Of a stretch of 64,000 nt of DNA, positions 21,570 through 33,317 are shown one piece after another. The notes under the pieces are model-generated. The model did not search any database. It saw only the letters and a program-made list of their open reading frames with translations, and was not told the DNA's origin. Position 1 is the stretch's first letter, and each line of letters opens with the position of its first letter. This DNA is from Ceratotherium simum simum (taxonomy: Eukaryota > Chordata > Mammalia > Perissodactyla > Rhinocerotidae): the NCBI RefSeq assembly GCF_000283155.1, contig NW_004454193.1, forward strand, positions 11,978,292-12,042,291, given 5' to 3'. The translations under genes and the position numbers were made by a program.

Positions 21570-21692
21570 TTAATTGCAGCACTCTATTTGTATTATTTAA
21601 CATTTCTGAGCCTTGAGAGCCTTAGCTGTAAAATGGAATAATAATCTCCTGCATCACAGGATCATTGGAAAAAATGGGTTGCTTGACATGTG
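21570..21692 (+). mobile_element. MIR SINE
   Basis: 'aacatttctgagccttgagag' and 'agctgtaaaatggaataataa' followed by 'catcacaggatcattgg' is forward MIR. Confidence 0.7.
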
Positions 21693-21749
21693 ATGAAAGA
21701 CTTCATAAATATAATTTTTACTGTGGAACTCTTAGGCTATTTTCCAAAA

Positions 21750-21890
21750 GTGACTTCTTTAATCTTTTCGTATTGGATTGGTGGCTCCTTGAGAGTAGGG
21801 ACTTTGATCTGTCTGTCCCCAAAACACAGCTCAGTGCCTGACGTATAGTCAGCACCAAGTCAGCACTAACTGAATGACTGAAGGAATGAG
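21750..21890 (+). mobile_element. L2 LINE 3' end
   Basis: 'ctccttgagagtagggacttt', 'gctcagtgcctgacgtatag' and 'aactgaatgactgaaggaatg' form the L2 terminus. Confidence 0.8.
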
Positions 21891-22824
21891 CAATTCAACA
21901 AACTGTCCCCAGACTTTCGGAGCGATCAGAAACAGAATTACAACCACAGTCAGGGAGATTCCACTTTTTCGTTCTTCCTTTTATGTGTGTCCCAGGAATG
22001 GACTGAGTGTGAAGGCCAAAACAAAAAGAAGGGTAATATTTAATACGTTACATGGACACCAGAAAATGGAAAACTAGTATGTGAACTACAAAGAGGCCAA
22101 GTAGGGCCTTGGGGAGACTCATAAATTGAATGTATATTTGTGGAAAAGGGCACGGGTGTAATGGCTGCAGTTCCCTTCCATTGTGAAGCTTAATTAGACA
22201 CAATGCCAGGTATCCCCACCTCATCTGACCCTCTGGAGTATTTATGATGCCACTTGCTTTCCTTTCCTTAATTCTTGTGCACATGAGCTCAATCTGCAGA
22301 GGCACTGCAAGGTTATTAAGCAGGAGTGGTTGGAGAGTTTTTCAGTGTTCATTTTCCATCCCGAAAGCTCATACTTTCAACAAAATGTGAGAAATTGACA
22401 GTTATTAAACTGCAGAAGAGGCTGCTATAGCAGGGCAGTGGAGGTCAGCTGCCCAGTGGACCCGGCATAGGAGCTCCAGGGTAGGGGGAATCAATACACT
22501 TAAGAACAACTGGAAGTTAAATGCTTTTCTGTGACCCAGGCTAATGACTCCAGCTGGCTTTGCTCAGAAGATCATTCTTCCCTTTCATCTGCCTTATCTA
22601 CTATTTTTTTTAAGTCATTATCTGATATCAGCTTTCTAGGATGTTCTTATAAGAGAGAACTCTGTTGCTGGAACAGGGTCAGATGGAATCATTGGTATCC
22701 CAAGACCTTTTGGGTTTTTTCTTCCATCTGCTCAAGAAGCAAGTGGAAGCAGGAAAAAGCCATTCAATGATAGAGGGGTAATTGCTCTTGGGAGCCAGGA
22801 AGGATAACTAATGTTTGTTGAATT
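21891..22824. other. Single-copy DNA
   Basis: No repeat recognised. Frames at 21874-22077, 22048-22305 and 22531-22770 are short and lack domains. Confidence 0.5.
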
Positions 22825-23010
22825 GCATTACAATTATTATATCAGTAATTCTCACATCAATCCCACAAAGTAGAGTTTATGATCTTAACATTCTAGAAAT
22901 GAGGAATATGAGACTCAGAAATGTTAAGAATCATGCTCTCAGCCACAAAACATGACCTGGCAAAGCCTGGTGTTGACCAGGGCTGTTGACTCTTTGTGTT
23001 ATGCCTCCCT
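22825..23010 (-). mobile_element. MIR SINE
   Basis: 'attctcacatcaatcccaca', 'gaggaatatgagactcag' and 'agaatcatgctctcagcc' run in reverse MIR order. Confidence 0.7.
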
Positions 23011-23119
23011 GTTCATGGGAAAATAGACAAGCTTGAGTGCTAAAGCAAAAATGATTATTTAGTACCTCCTCTGTGCATGTGACTGTGGTTTGTGGGTAGT
23101 CTGAGTAATATAAGTATAT

Positions 23120-23230
23120 AAGCCATAAGACCCTTTAGTGACTATTTTATTTATCATGGAACCTTCTATATCTAGCACAGTATTTGACATATAATAGACA
23201 TCTCATACTATTTCGTTAAATGAATTCATG
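23120..23230 (+). mobile_element. L2 LINE 3' end
   Basis: 'tatctagcacagtatttgac' and 'ttcgttaaatgaattcatg' match the L2 terminus, diverged. Confidence 0.55.
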
Positions 23231-23577
23231 ACTGCCTTAGTATCTATTTTCCGAATAGACAGTAATGGCATGACTAATTACAATGTTAATGAAGATTTGT
23301 CTTTTGAAAGAAGAAATCAGTGTGAATCAGGAGTTCACAGGGAAAGATCCTTTCTGGATGAATTTATAAGAAATGCTTCATGGAAGAGGAAGAAAATGAA
23401 CTGGCTTTGTTCAACATTCAACAAGTAGAGCTAAAAGATTTGATGGGAAAATCTTCCAGGTGATCGACAGAGAGGAGCCCGGGGGCTCACATTTCTTGAG
23501 TTTTCCTCATATGTCTGGAGTTGCAGATGTGTAATAAAGGCTAGCTCTATTCCAAGAGAGCTTGGAATTTACCCCTG
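23231..23577. other. Single-copy DNA
   Basis: Nothing recognised beyond a GC-rich 'gagcccgggggctc' palindrome at 23475-23488. Confidence 0.5.
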
Positions 23578-24030
23578 CATTAGTTTTCTCAGTCTGCTGT
23601 TACAAAGTGCTACAAAACAGGTGGCATGAAACAATAGAAATTTATTCTCTCCCAGTTCTGGAGGCTAGAAGTTTGAAATGAAGATGTTGGCAGGGCCACA
23701 CTCTCTCCGAAAGCTCTAGGGGAGAATCCTTCCTCACCTCTTTCCAGCTTCTGTAGGCTGCCAGCAATCCTTGGCATTCCTTGGCTTGAGATTCATCACG
23801 CCACTATCTGCCTCCATCTTTACTTGGTCTTCTCACCTGTACGTCCATGTTCAAATTTCCCTCTTCTTATAAGGACACCTGTCATTGCAATAGGGCCCAC
23901 TCTAATTTAGTATGACTTCATTTTAACTTAATTACATCTAAAAGACCCTGTTTCCAAGTAAGGTCACATTCACAGGTTCCAGGCGAACAGGAACTTGGAA
24001 AAGAGGGGGCGTTCTTCAAATTAGTACAAC
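23578..24030 (-). mobile_element. MLT1-type MaLR LTR, near full length
   Basis: Reverse LTR from 'cattagttttctcagtctg' through 'aacaatagaaatttattctc', 'ccagttctggaggctagaag', 'tctaggggagaatccttcc', 'cttcttataaggacacc', 'ttaacttaattacatctaa' and 'ccaagtaaggtcacattcac'. About 450 bp. No internal MaLR sequence adjoins it, so it is a solo LTR. Confidence 0.88.
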
Positions 24031-24359
24031 CTCTGTGGTTCTTGGGAGAGTAATAAAGCAAGGATTTGAATGAGGTCAGTGTGATCTACTTTTCATGTGA
24101 CCTGTATGCATTGGGATGTCTGAGTCCTGAGTAATAGGAATTTAAGGTCTGTTGAAACCTTGAGATAGTTCAGCATAACCTCTACTGCTGTCTGATAGTC
24201 GCCTCAGCAGACATCTTGCAGGTTCTCTTTCCCTACCTATCCTCCTGCTGTGCTGGTGCTCAGTGGCTGCTTTAATGGACACTAAATCCTCCTTGCCCTA
24301 TAGTCACTAAATCAGGCTCTTAATAGCATCCTATTAATTGTATATAATAAGGATTCGAA
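24031..24359. other. Single-copy DNA
   Basis: Nothing recognised. Confidence 0.5.
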
Positions 24360-24740
24360 GCCAACCAGTTAGGGTTTTTTTTGTTTTGTTTTGTTTTTTG
24401 CATTTTAATTAAATTCACATTGATTTGGAAAAACAGATTTATTGAGACCATAACAACCACACAACACACAAAACCGAGTTGTTAAGTCTCGATAAATGTC
24501 TTTCGGGAAATCGATTGACTTTTTATTAATGACAAATATCTGTTTTAATAAATCTCAGTGAAATAAACTGTTGAGTGTAGGTGGACATTTTAATTAAGCT
24601 GGGCTTCCTTATTCTTATACCTAACTACATTGACCCAGAATTGCTTATCCCAGCCTTTTTCTTTAGAGAAAGGAAAAAAAAATTCAGGACATGTCCATTC
24701 ATTTGTTTTACGAGAAAGAGTGAGCAAAAACAACGCCGTT
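24360..24740. other. (TTTTG)n tract and candidate conserved AT-rich block
   Basis: A short (TTTTG)n run occupies about 24375-24402. Downstream are three homeodomain-type cores ('tttaattaaattc' 24404, 'ttattaatgac' 24522, 'tttaattaagc' 24589) and four CpGs within 24472-24513. No repeat or frame explains the block. Confidence 0.3.
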
Positions 24741-24879
24741 TCTGAATCTGCATGAAGACTGACTAAAAGCCTCTTACAGTCTTACCATCTTATGATCTCC
24801 ATTTTCTCAAAGAGGCCTTGCATGATCAATCTATATAAGGTATTTAATCCTTCCAACACGTGAGCTTTCTTTCCATACT

Positions 24880-25265
24880 TTAAGTGATTTGAACTTGTGT
24901 AATTTAATTGTGTACTTACTTATTGAATACTGGACCTCCCTTGCTACTATAAACTCCATGATGGCAGCAAGCATAACTGATGTAACTGGTGTGTCCATCA
25001 TTGTTCTTCTAGCACCAAGAATAGAGCCTAGCAGGCGTCTGTCCTGCTTTGTCTTCATCTGCTGTACCTCATACATTCCTCTATTTAGTACTCAATGCTC
25101 AAATCAATTATCAGCTTAGAGGTCTCTCTGCTTTACTAAAATACGAGTTACTTGATGTTTGGGGTCACGTCACATTCCTTTCTATAGTTCCAGCCTCCTA
25201 CACTAAGCCTTATGCTCAGACCCAAGTAAACATCAATAAATGCTGGTTGAATAAAACAACAAGTT
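24880..25265 (+). mobile_element. L2 LINE 3' ends, possibly two fragments
   Basis: 'tgtacttacttattgaatact' and 'ataaactccatgatggcag' with 'ctagcaccaagaatagagcc' form one L2 3' segment. A second terminus ('catcaataaatgctggttg') ends at about 25257. Confidence 0.6.
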
Positions 25266-25754
25266 GAATATGAAATAGGGGAGCCCAGTGTGTAGTCACA
25301 GACCTTCTCTAAGTTAATCAGGAGAGCGTTCCTCTGCACCCCTTATACTCTTCATACTACCTAAGTCTACCTTAAGAATACACAGCTATATTTCCTAGAA
25401 GCCTGATCTATATCCTTTTGTTTGATATTGATAAACCATTGACACCTTGTTTCACTGGACATCTAAAAATAAATTGTGCCCAGTGCACCATAAATTACCA
25501 CCTTGGAATCATTTGTACAATGTCAACACTCTGCAATAGGTTGTGGCAGTATCCACTATAGAGAAAAAAAAGTTGAAAAAAGCTGAAGACACTATATCTG
25601 CAGATCTCTTCTAGGAAAGACCAGGCAGGCAAGAAGAGGAGGTTTGTTTCACGCCGAAGTTAATAAAACTAAAATGCCTTTGCTTCTAGGGAGTAACTAT
25701 GGGTTGTTATTTTAAACAGGTAGAATGGCCAAATGTATACTCAGGTGACAATCT
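25266..25754. other. Single-copy DNA
   Basis: Nothing recognised. Confidence 0.5.
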
Positions 25755-25975
25755 GAGTATTCATAATATTTCAAGCACTATGGCTGGCAATGATTTTATA
25801 GTAACTCATTACTTATTGTACAAAAATCTTGGAAATTAAATATTATTAACTTTCTTGTACATTGAGAAAACTAAGACTCAGAGAGGGTATATAACCTGCC
25901 TAAAGTCACAGAGAGAAAATGGATAAAAGCAAGTTTTGAACTTAGAACTTCTGGCTCTAAATACAGTATTTTTTA
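25755..25975 (-). mobile_element. MIR SINE, near full length
   Basis: 'tttcaagcactatggctggc', 'acattgagaaaactaagac', 'tcagagagggtatataacc', 'tgcctaaagtcacagag' and 'ttgaacttagaacttctgg' in reverse MIR order. Confidence 0.8.
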
Positions 25976-26199
25976 CTTTAAACTCTTCTGATGAAGGTGG
26001 CAGTATAGACTGAACTTACAAGTAGATCCTGGGCTAGGTGTCAACCTAGCCTAGAAAGACCTGACAGATATTTACAGGGCTAGGTACAGGTCAGCTCAGT
26101 AAGGCCGAAGGTCCAGGCCACACATTTGACATCTATCAGGTAGTAGATTAACAAATTGTACAACAGAAAAAAAAAAATCCTGTGAGCAGAATTTATACA

Positions 26200-26325
26200 C
26201 GGCACAGAGATAATCCTAGCTATATCTTGTCCCCATTAGGCAACTGGGATCCTAAGATGTTGAGTGAATGGCCTAAGGTCATAAAACTAATACATAGTAG
26301 GTCTGAGATTCCAGTTTGGGATAGA
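26200..26325 (-). mobile_element. MIR SINE fragment
   Basis: 'cttgtccccattaggcaact', 'tggcctaaggtcataaaac' and 'gtctgagattccagtttgg' in reverse MIR order. Confidence 0.65.
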
Positions 26326-26919
26326 TATTTTAGAATTATCTCTTAACACTAGCCATTTATGCCAAGATGAACAGCCCATTGAGCTGATATCCCAGTCTCC
26401 AGTCTCAGTCCTTTGGGTTAATGACTGGGCTTGTCCGTTTGGTTACACTTTTTTCTCTGATATTTTTTTTTTCCTCATTCCCTTATTACCATCGTCTCTT
26501 GATTGACAACCCCGAAAAGACTGTGGAAATGTCTCCCCCTGAATTTGCTAGCACTATCTACTGCCTGCCTGATATATGTGTCTGTTCAAAGTGCGGTGCA
26601 AATGTTTGGTTAAAGATAATGACCCAGTCAGAAAATGACTGTGATAAAAATGTCATGTAATTTTCCAGGGTGACTTTGAAGTAAGGCTTACCATATAAAT
26701 GTGGGGGATTTAGAGAGCCAGCTATTATTCTCTTCCTTGATGAGCACTAAATTAGGGTCTTCCACAGCACCAATGTAGTGGGCAGTCTTCATGTTGCTAA
26801 TTTCCCTACTCTCCTTGCGGCTGTGCTGAAGCAAAACCCATGACCTCCCGGAGCAGTAATTCCCAGGAGCATGGATTTATTTTCACAACTCACTGTGTCA
26901 AAGAGTTGATAGGACACGG
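26326..26919. other. Single-copy DNA
   Basis: No repeat. The frame 26421-26660 (79 codons) starts with a hydrophobic Leu/Phe stretch from T-rich DNA and holds three cysteines (CVCSKC), but I see no recognised domain, exon signal or homologue. Confidence 0.45.
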
Positions 26920-27075
26920 GGTTTGAAGTGAATCAGAACTCTATTGGAATATCAGCTCTATATGGATTTATAGGAACTATTTGAGCCTCTGTTTTTGCTG
27001 TAAAATGAGATTTTTTTGCAAGGATTAAATGAAACAAAATTTGTAAAATGTTTAGCCTATAAAAAAGCGCTTCTC
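26920..27075 (+). mobile_element. MIR SINE
   Basis: 'gaatatcagctctatatgga', 'tttgagcctctgtttttgc', 'gtaaaatgagattt' and 'aaggattaaatgaaac' in forward MIR order. Confidence 0.75.
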
Positions 27076-27236
27076 AATTGTTAGTTTGAATAGAGATTCT
27101 TGGGTCTTTCCCAATGAGATTCTGATTTAATAAGTCTGGTTTGGAGCCCAGGAATCTGCATTTCTCATAAGCATTCTAGGTAATTGTAAGGCAGGCTAAG
27201 TAGGGCCGTGTTTTGAGAAACACTGGCACTGGAGGA
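27076..27236 (+). mobile_element. MER5A-type hAT element
   Basis: A short non-autonomous hAT-Charlie element: 'ttctcaattgttag' left end, 'gagattctgatttaataag', 'tctggtttggagcccaggaa', 'tctgcatttctcataagc', and 'gttttgagaaacactgg' right end mirroring the left. Confidence 0.82.
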
Positions 27237-28924
27237 TATACTAATTATAGTAACAGCAATAACAACATAATTACCATTCATCATGGGCTATGGGTAAGAC
27301 ACTGTACACCAATCCACTTGGCACTTGTCATGAATCATGACATGATGTTATAATAGATGTTAGTGTTTTCCATTCCCCTAACCCTCTTTTCTCTCACTCA
27401 GTGTTTTCTAAAGATGGTGGAACCCTTGGAAAAAGAGTAGATATAAATAAGCCTCAGTTGTAGGAAGCAGAGCTGACTGGTCTGAAGCCAACTTAACATT
27501 GGGGATGGATCTCTCATCCTGGGCAGAGAGACTTTCCTGGAGGAATTTTCTTCCCAAGCTGTGCCTGGTCTTTAGAAGTTACTGCATCCACATGAACTGT
27601 TGAGACTCTCCTTCCCCAAGAACCTGTCCTGGACTTGCCCAACTTCTGTTGGAATAGCTTCAATCACAAGGTACCCACTGTCCTGTAATAATGGTGCCAT
27701 TTTCCCCATGCTGTATTGGAGAATAACACAAAAGAACTTTAATATGCCTCTATTTTGGGTCATGTCTTGTGTGTATTTCTGCTTTTCCTTGACTTTTCTG
27801 TGGCATTGCAGTATTTGAGATGGTATATTTTCTTCTTCTTTCCATTACTCAAGTCACTCTCTCCTTTGTAAAGATGAGAAATTTGAGGCTCAGGGCCTTA
27901 CTAATTGATGAGACCTCATAATGTTTTTGAAATCATATGTAAATTTTAAAGAACCCCCAAAATGCCCATTAACATTAATGTACTCTTATGAAGATTACTA
28001 TTCTTTCCCCCACCGTATCATTGTACGAATAAGCAATGACTGAGTCAAGAGTATTTACAGGCCACACGCTGTGCATGAAAAATTTACCTTTCTTTCTTGA
28101 GATCTAATATGCAGTAGGAAATATATATGGTTGACTGAAGACAGTAACAATGTTCTCTCTGAAGGTCAAAACTTCTGACTAGTGACTCAGTCTAATTAGG
28201 TTAGGCTTAAGGTGATAATATGTGGATTCTCAGCAGCAAGAACATTTATTCTTATTTTTTTCTAAACCAGTGTCCTTTGAAACAGCCAATTAACATGCTG
28301 CAGAGAAGAGTTTCCAGATAACTTGAGATTGAATTGAAAAGCTTTTTTTCCCTTGACAGACCAGAAAGAGAGGTTGAATACCTGACTTCTCGTTCACAGT
28401 CAGTGATCCATGAAGCACTTCTGATGGGAAAGATGTGAACCTTCCCAGTCCTTCATGTACATATAAATGGAGTTGCTAAGGAAATTAGTCAGAGTCTGGC
28501 CAAGAAGAACTGAAGGAGAGAAGAAACTTAACTGCCTTCCAATGTACTCGGCTGTCACTGGAGTATTATGATTTTCGGTTTTCTTGTTTAAAATCCTGTA
28601 TAAAAGAATCAGTAAGGGATAATAATATTTAAAGGGAATGCTGAGTCACAAAAAAACCCTGCAAACTGAAATCATTCCTATATTATTTCATATTTTATTT
28701 GAAATAGGCCCTGGCAGGCTTTTACTTGGGGAGATTTAATAGAAACCTGTCAGATGGTCTCAAGAATCTCTCTTTATATTAAGAAATATTGGTCACTCAC
28801 GTTCTTTGTTTCTAAAATCTTTAACTAAATGTTCATAGAAAGAGACAAAAGGTAATAAGAATTCATTAGGAATAAATAGCTCTCCTAAAATTCACAAGAA
28901 GTATAAGGACTTGAACTTGGTGGA
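27237..28924. other. Single-copy DNA
   Basis: Long stretch without a confident repeat. Weak MIR-like words occur at about 27860-27910 ('aagatgagaaatttgaggctc'). The two overlapping frames at 27572-27818 are antisense to each other. No gene signal. Confidence 0.45.
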
Positions 28925-29060
28925 AGAATTAGAGGAGCATCATTGCACGAGCAGGCCTGAGTGTAGTCCCCAGCACTGGCTTTCTGAGAAGCCTCTTTAT
29001 GTCTCTGGACTTTGGTTATCTTACCCTTATAATGAGGGTGTGAACTAAAAGGATCTCAGG
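28925..29060 (+). mobile_element. MIR SINE fragment
   Basis: 'cactggctttctgagaagcc', 'tttatgtctctggactttgg' and 'acccttataatgagggtg' in forward MIR order. Confidence 0.55.
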
Positions 29061-29329
29061 TCCCCTGTACATAAATGATTTTATTTTAAAAGTTGCTAAA
29101 TGAATGAAGGGTGAGTATCTAATATGTGTTGGGTGTTTTGGCGAGCTCAATCAAATGCATTGTCCCTGAATTCCATCATGGAATTTAGAATCTACATGAG
29201 AAACCAGCAATAGATTACGATATAACTATAAATGGGAAAAACTACTAAAAAGGAAAGAAATTGGTTCTACAGGAGCATATGACAAAGTGACTTAGCCTAC
29301 GCTATAGAACACTGAAGAATTAGCACACG

Positions 29330-29765
29330 AGAAAATCCGGGAAGAAGCTCAGAGGTAACCGGAAAGGGATTGGGGGCAGCAATACATTTCAGGCAGAGGG
29401 AAGGCATATGTGAAGGCTCAGTGGCAGGAAAGAGCACGGTAGAGTTGATCAATGACAAAAAGACCACAGTGGATGAATCACAAAGAGAAACATAAGATGA
29501 ACGTAGGGAACTAGGCAAAGGGCACATCAGCAAAATTTTGGAGTATATTGTAAAGCGATGGGATGGCATTGAAGGATGTCAAACTTTGTAGCCATGTCAT
29601 GATCACATTTGCATTTTGTTTAACTATCTTGAGCTGCTGTTTGGGGAACATGTTAGAGCTGGGCAAGAGTGGGTGCAAAGAGTGCAGCTAGGAGCTTACT
29701 GTGGTCAACTTGTAAGAGGTGATAGTGGTTCTAAGAAGGAGAGTGAAAATAGATATGGAGAAAAT
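29330..29765 (-). mobile_element. L2 LINE 3' region, reverse
   Basis: The plus strand is the complement of L2: 'catttcaggcagagggaagg', 'gtgaaggctcagtggcagg', 'cgatgggatggcattgaag', 'gtcatgatcacatttgcatt', 'gctgctgtttggggaac' and 'taggagcttactgtgg'. The reverse frame 29297-29569 (90 codons) falls inside it. Confidence 0.75.
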
Positions 29766-29934
29766 TGTATGTAGTGGAGACATACATGCTAGGTGACATC
29801 ATGAAAGGAAGAGGGAATGCAGGATATCAGGTGGTCTGTCATCGAAATTCCCTAAAGGTTTTGGGAGAAACCGCTAAGCAGACATTGTTAAATGCTTATT
29901 TCCTCCTCAATATCAAATAGAATAACAAAGAAAT

Positions 29935-30050
29935 TATCACTTGTTGAGTCTCTAGCCCTTTATATGTACTTTAAGTATGGCTTCTATTTTAATTTCCATA
30001 AGTAGGTATCCTTGTGTACATATAACGAATGAGTAAGAGGAGGCCCTTTT
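29935..30050 (-). mobile_element. MIR SINE fragment
   Basis: 'cacttgttgagtctctagcc' followed by 'tatgtactttaagtatgg' and 'aagtaggtatccttgtg' is a weak reverse MIR. Confidence 0.5.
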
Positions 30051-31039
30051 CACAAAGAGATATGAAAATTTTTTGGCATTTATGACAGAATCATGGTTAA
30101 ACATCAGAATTTAATTATTTGTCTAATCTTATGTGTGTTATTTTCTCTGAGACAGTTTCATTATTAGGCAGGGAGAGAAATAAACTAAATAATATCTAAG
30201 CTTTTTCTACCTATGAAATTCTGTTCTTCCTTAAGCATTTTGCCAATTTTCCTTCAAAATCCTGTAGTTGGCCTCTGACTGCTGACCTAGTATAATCACA
30301 AGTCAAAGTAATTAACCATGTGCTTGCAATTATCTCTTGTACATTTTGTAGTGTGATTGATAGGCTCTGATCTCCCCAGTCACCGAGTACTGGAGACTGA
30401 CCCCGTAGTCGTTAGATCTATAGGAAACCAAAGCCATTAAAGCATGAGGATCTCATCTTTCTTTACCATAGATCTCATTTTCTGGGACACGCCTGGATCT
30501 GCATTTCAATCGGAAGCACACACACATCCATTAATCAGCCATCACAGTAGAGTGAGCCCGGTGCTCAGGTCATCATTCTCTCTCTCGTTAGCATGCATTA
30601 CACTATACCCCTTGGATTTATTTTTATCACCATTCTTTTTGTAAAGGAACGTCAAAGCCTAATTTCTCTATTAATATTGATGTGTTCAAGTTTTTGAAGC
30701 CAATTACTTTAGACAGTTAAAGTATTTAACCAATGCTTAGAATATCTCAAGGATGTTAACATTAGGATCTGTGGGAATGATTACCTGATGCATGGTGTAA
30801 AGCATCCTGTTCATTTAACAATTATAAAAAGAGAGATGTATCAGAAATTGTTATTGCTACACTTTGAGGAGACCAATTCAAGAAATACCACTCATGTTTG
30901 TATTCAGTGAAGACCCACAAATACTCAAATGGTACTGTTTATCTTTTCCAGATAAGGGTCAGAGGATGGGTCTGTGTTTGTCCTGTAGAGCATCAGCTCC
31001 AGCCCAGCTGTTCTGAATGGACTCAATTACAGAGTCCCT
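30051..31039. other. Single-copy DNA
   Basis: No repeat or gene signal recognised. The frame 30444-30644 has no domain. Confidence 0.5.
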
Positions 31040-31385
31040 TTGATTTCACTTAATAAATATTTCTCAAATCTATACCAGCTCTCCATCTCTATTGCTGCTG
31101 TCTTCATTTAGCCTACTGTTACTTTTTATCCAACTATGGCAATAACCTTATAGTGAACTTCTTATCTCCAGTCTTGACCCACAACAAGCATTCTCTACAG
31201 AAAGTCAAAGACCTTCTAACATGCATTCTTCCCTTGCCTAGAGTCCTTCAATGGCCTTTCATTTTTAGTGGCAGAAAGTCTGAGTCTTGCCTGTGATGCA
31301 TAGTGGCCCCTGGGATCTGCCCTGCCTTCTATTCCACTCTCCTTCTGTCACTGCAGGCCCTGCATTTACTGCTCAGCAGGACATA
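31040..31385 (+). mobile_element. L2 LINE 3' region
   Basis: 'gcctactgttactttttatc', 'agtccttcaatggcctttc', 'gatgcatagtggcccctggg' and 'actctccttctgtcactgc' in L2 order. Confidence 0.7.
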
Positions 31386-32261
31386 GCTGCTCAAGACAAA
31401 ATCAAGAACATTTTGTGTAATCTTATCGTTTAGAAATACAGCTAAACTATAAAGGTGTGTTTCAGGCTGAGAGAACAGCTTGGATTTCTAAACAGGAGAA
31501 TATCTTTAAGCAACAACAAGAGAATTTGTGGTTTTATAGAATAATGACAAAAGTAACAGAAAGTAAAGCCAGAAGACATAAATAGGGGAGAGATGATGAA
31601 TTTTTAGAAGTCATATGAAATAATAGGTGATAATGTAGTGTGGTCATTGAAATGATTTATCTGGATGAACGCTCCATGGCTATAGACCAAATCCAAGAGA
31701 ACTCATACCATTATCAGAAACCTCTTTGGTATGCCTGGCATCCGAGCAAGGGATGTTAGTTGCATCAGGCTCTCAGAATGATGCCCCAAATCTCCAAAAT
31801 CAAGACAGGTCTGCATCCTGGACTACACAATTTACTCCTCTGGAAGCCCATGCTTCAACTGTTGACCCATTCTTTCCTTAGATATGGTGATATAATTTAT
31901 ACTATAGCAGCATTTGTCAAGATAATTCAACTAACTTCCCCTAGAAAGATCTTTAAAATCATCCATTTCATGGGGCAATTTTCCATAGTTTTCCCCTAAA
32001 AATATCCTCTGATATATGTGATCTGATATTATGTTGAAGTGATCCCCTTTTTGTGCATAACCTTTCACTCACACACAAATATGTGGTCCAGCCCAGCTGG
32101 GATAGATTCCATGTAATGACTGAGGGAGAAGTGAGACATAAACATTCTGATAGTTAAAAAATAATGCAGAATATAAAGTAATTGTGGAAGAAAATAGTAG
32201 AATAGATATTATCGAGCAGGTTCTGATAGATTACTATGTGAGTGGCAGTGACAATAATTAC
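31386..32261. other. Single-copy DNA
   Basis: Nothing recognised. The frame 31760-31999 has no domain. Confidence 0.5.
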
Positions 32262-32375
32262 GATAGGATTTGAAGAGAGGTCAGAGAAGGCTTTTAAAAG
32301 AAGCTGGAGTTGGAGCTGGTTCTGAAAATACAGGCAGAATTTGAATGGACAGAGAAGAAGAGGCATTCTTGGTAG
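32262..32375 (-). mobile_element. L2 LINE fragment, reverse
   Basis: 'gtcagagaaggcttttaaaag', 'gttggagctggttctgaaaa' and 'gaagaagaggcattcttgg' are the complement of the L2 'tcagagaaggccttcc' region. Confidence 0.6.
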
Positions 32376-32849
32376 GTAGGTCTGTGTGCTGAAATTACCT
32401 TTTTTAAGCAGAAGATAAATTGTGTCTAATGTACAATGAAATTCTCTCTCAGACAAAGAGAGAGCAAGCCCTACAAATGGGACTTCCCTAGCTGTCAGGG
32501 GGGTTCCACAGACTGAATAAGTGATGGGCAGATTAGAAGAGACAGCAGAGAAAGGCCTGTTTTCTTGTTAAACTCAAGAAAAGCGTCAGGCTGGAAATCT
32601 TCAAGGGAAAGTTGTCATTAAAGTGGGGATAAGCTGTTTATGAGGCTGCCTGACATGGTCTTCTCACTCCCCACATTCTTTCAGTGTTTAGCAAACACTT
32701 ATTGAGTGACTACTGTGTGCCAAATTTGAGCATCCTTCCTTAGCCGCATCTGAACATTGCATGCTGTTCTTAATGTCAACCTTAGATGCGTTTCCTTTCA
32801 TCATTTTCACAGCGCAGGTTTTATCCCCTTTAAGCACAGTGAGAATGTA
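32376..32849. other. Single-copy DNA with MIR-like end
   Basis: 'cacttattgagtgactactgtgtgcc' at 32697-32722 is the typical outer end of a reverse MIR; the rest is not recognisable. Confidence 0.5.
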
Positions 32850-33015
32850 TAAGAGCAAAGTCTTTGTAAGCAGACTTTGACTTGAATCCTAGCCTCTCCT
32901 CTTATTATCTATGTTACCTCTGTCAATTTCTTTCTCACTTCTCTGATTTTCGGTTTTCCCCTCTGTAAAACAGAAATAAGAAAACTTATCTCATCCATCC
33001 TATGAGCAACCTTGA
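32850..33015 (+). mobile_element. MIR SINE
   Basis: 'gacttgaatcctagcctctcc', 'cttattatctatgttacc', 'gatttt..ttttcccctctgtaaaac' and 'cttatctcatccatcctatg' in forward MIR order. Confidence 0.78.
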
Positions 33016-33027
33016 TAGGTAAGGGAA

Positions 33028-33195
33028 GGGTTCTTAACCATGAGTGTACATTAAAAATGCTTGGACTATTTTTAAAAAAGCCTTAGGCCTGTGCCCCATC
33101 TCCAGAGATTCTGACTTAATTGAACTGAGTTGGGACTGAATATCAGTATTTTTTACATTTTCTCCAGGTGGTTGTAATTTGTTGCCAGAGATAAG
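33028..33195 (+). mobile_element. MER5A-type hAT element
   Basis: 'gggttcttaaccatgagtgta' left end, 'ctgtgccccatctccagagat', 'tctgacttaattgaactgag' and 'ctccaggtggttgtaatttg' in MER5A order. The right end is incomplete. Confidence 0.75.
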
Positions 33196-33317
33196 AACAA
33201 TTGAGATAAAGTACCATGCAATACTTGTGAACAGGATCTTAGTGAATGCTAGCTAGTGCTACTTTTCCCCCAGTTTTAATATGGTAGCTGCAAAGAGAAA
33301 CATTGGAAAGATATTTA

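Noticed and set aside
26421..26660. Frame with a CVCSKC motif that looks like a zinc knuckle
   Set aside because: There is only one pair-like cysteine group, no partner His/Cys spacing, and the N-terminus is low-complexity. Likely chance.
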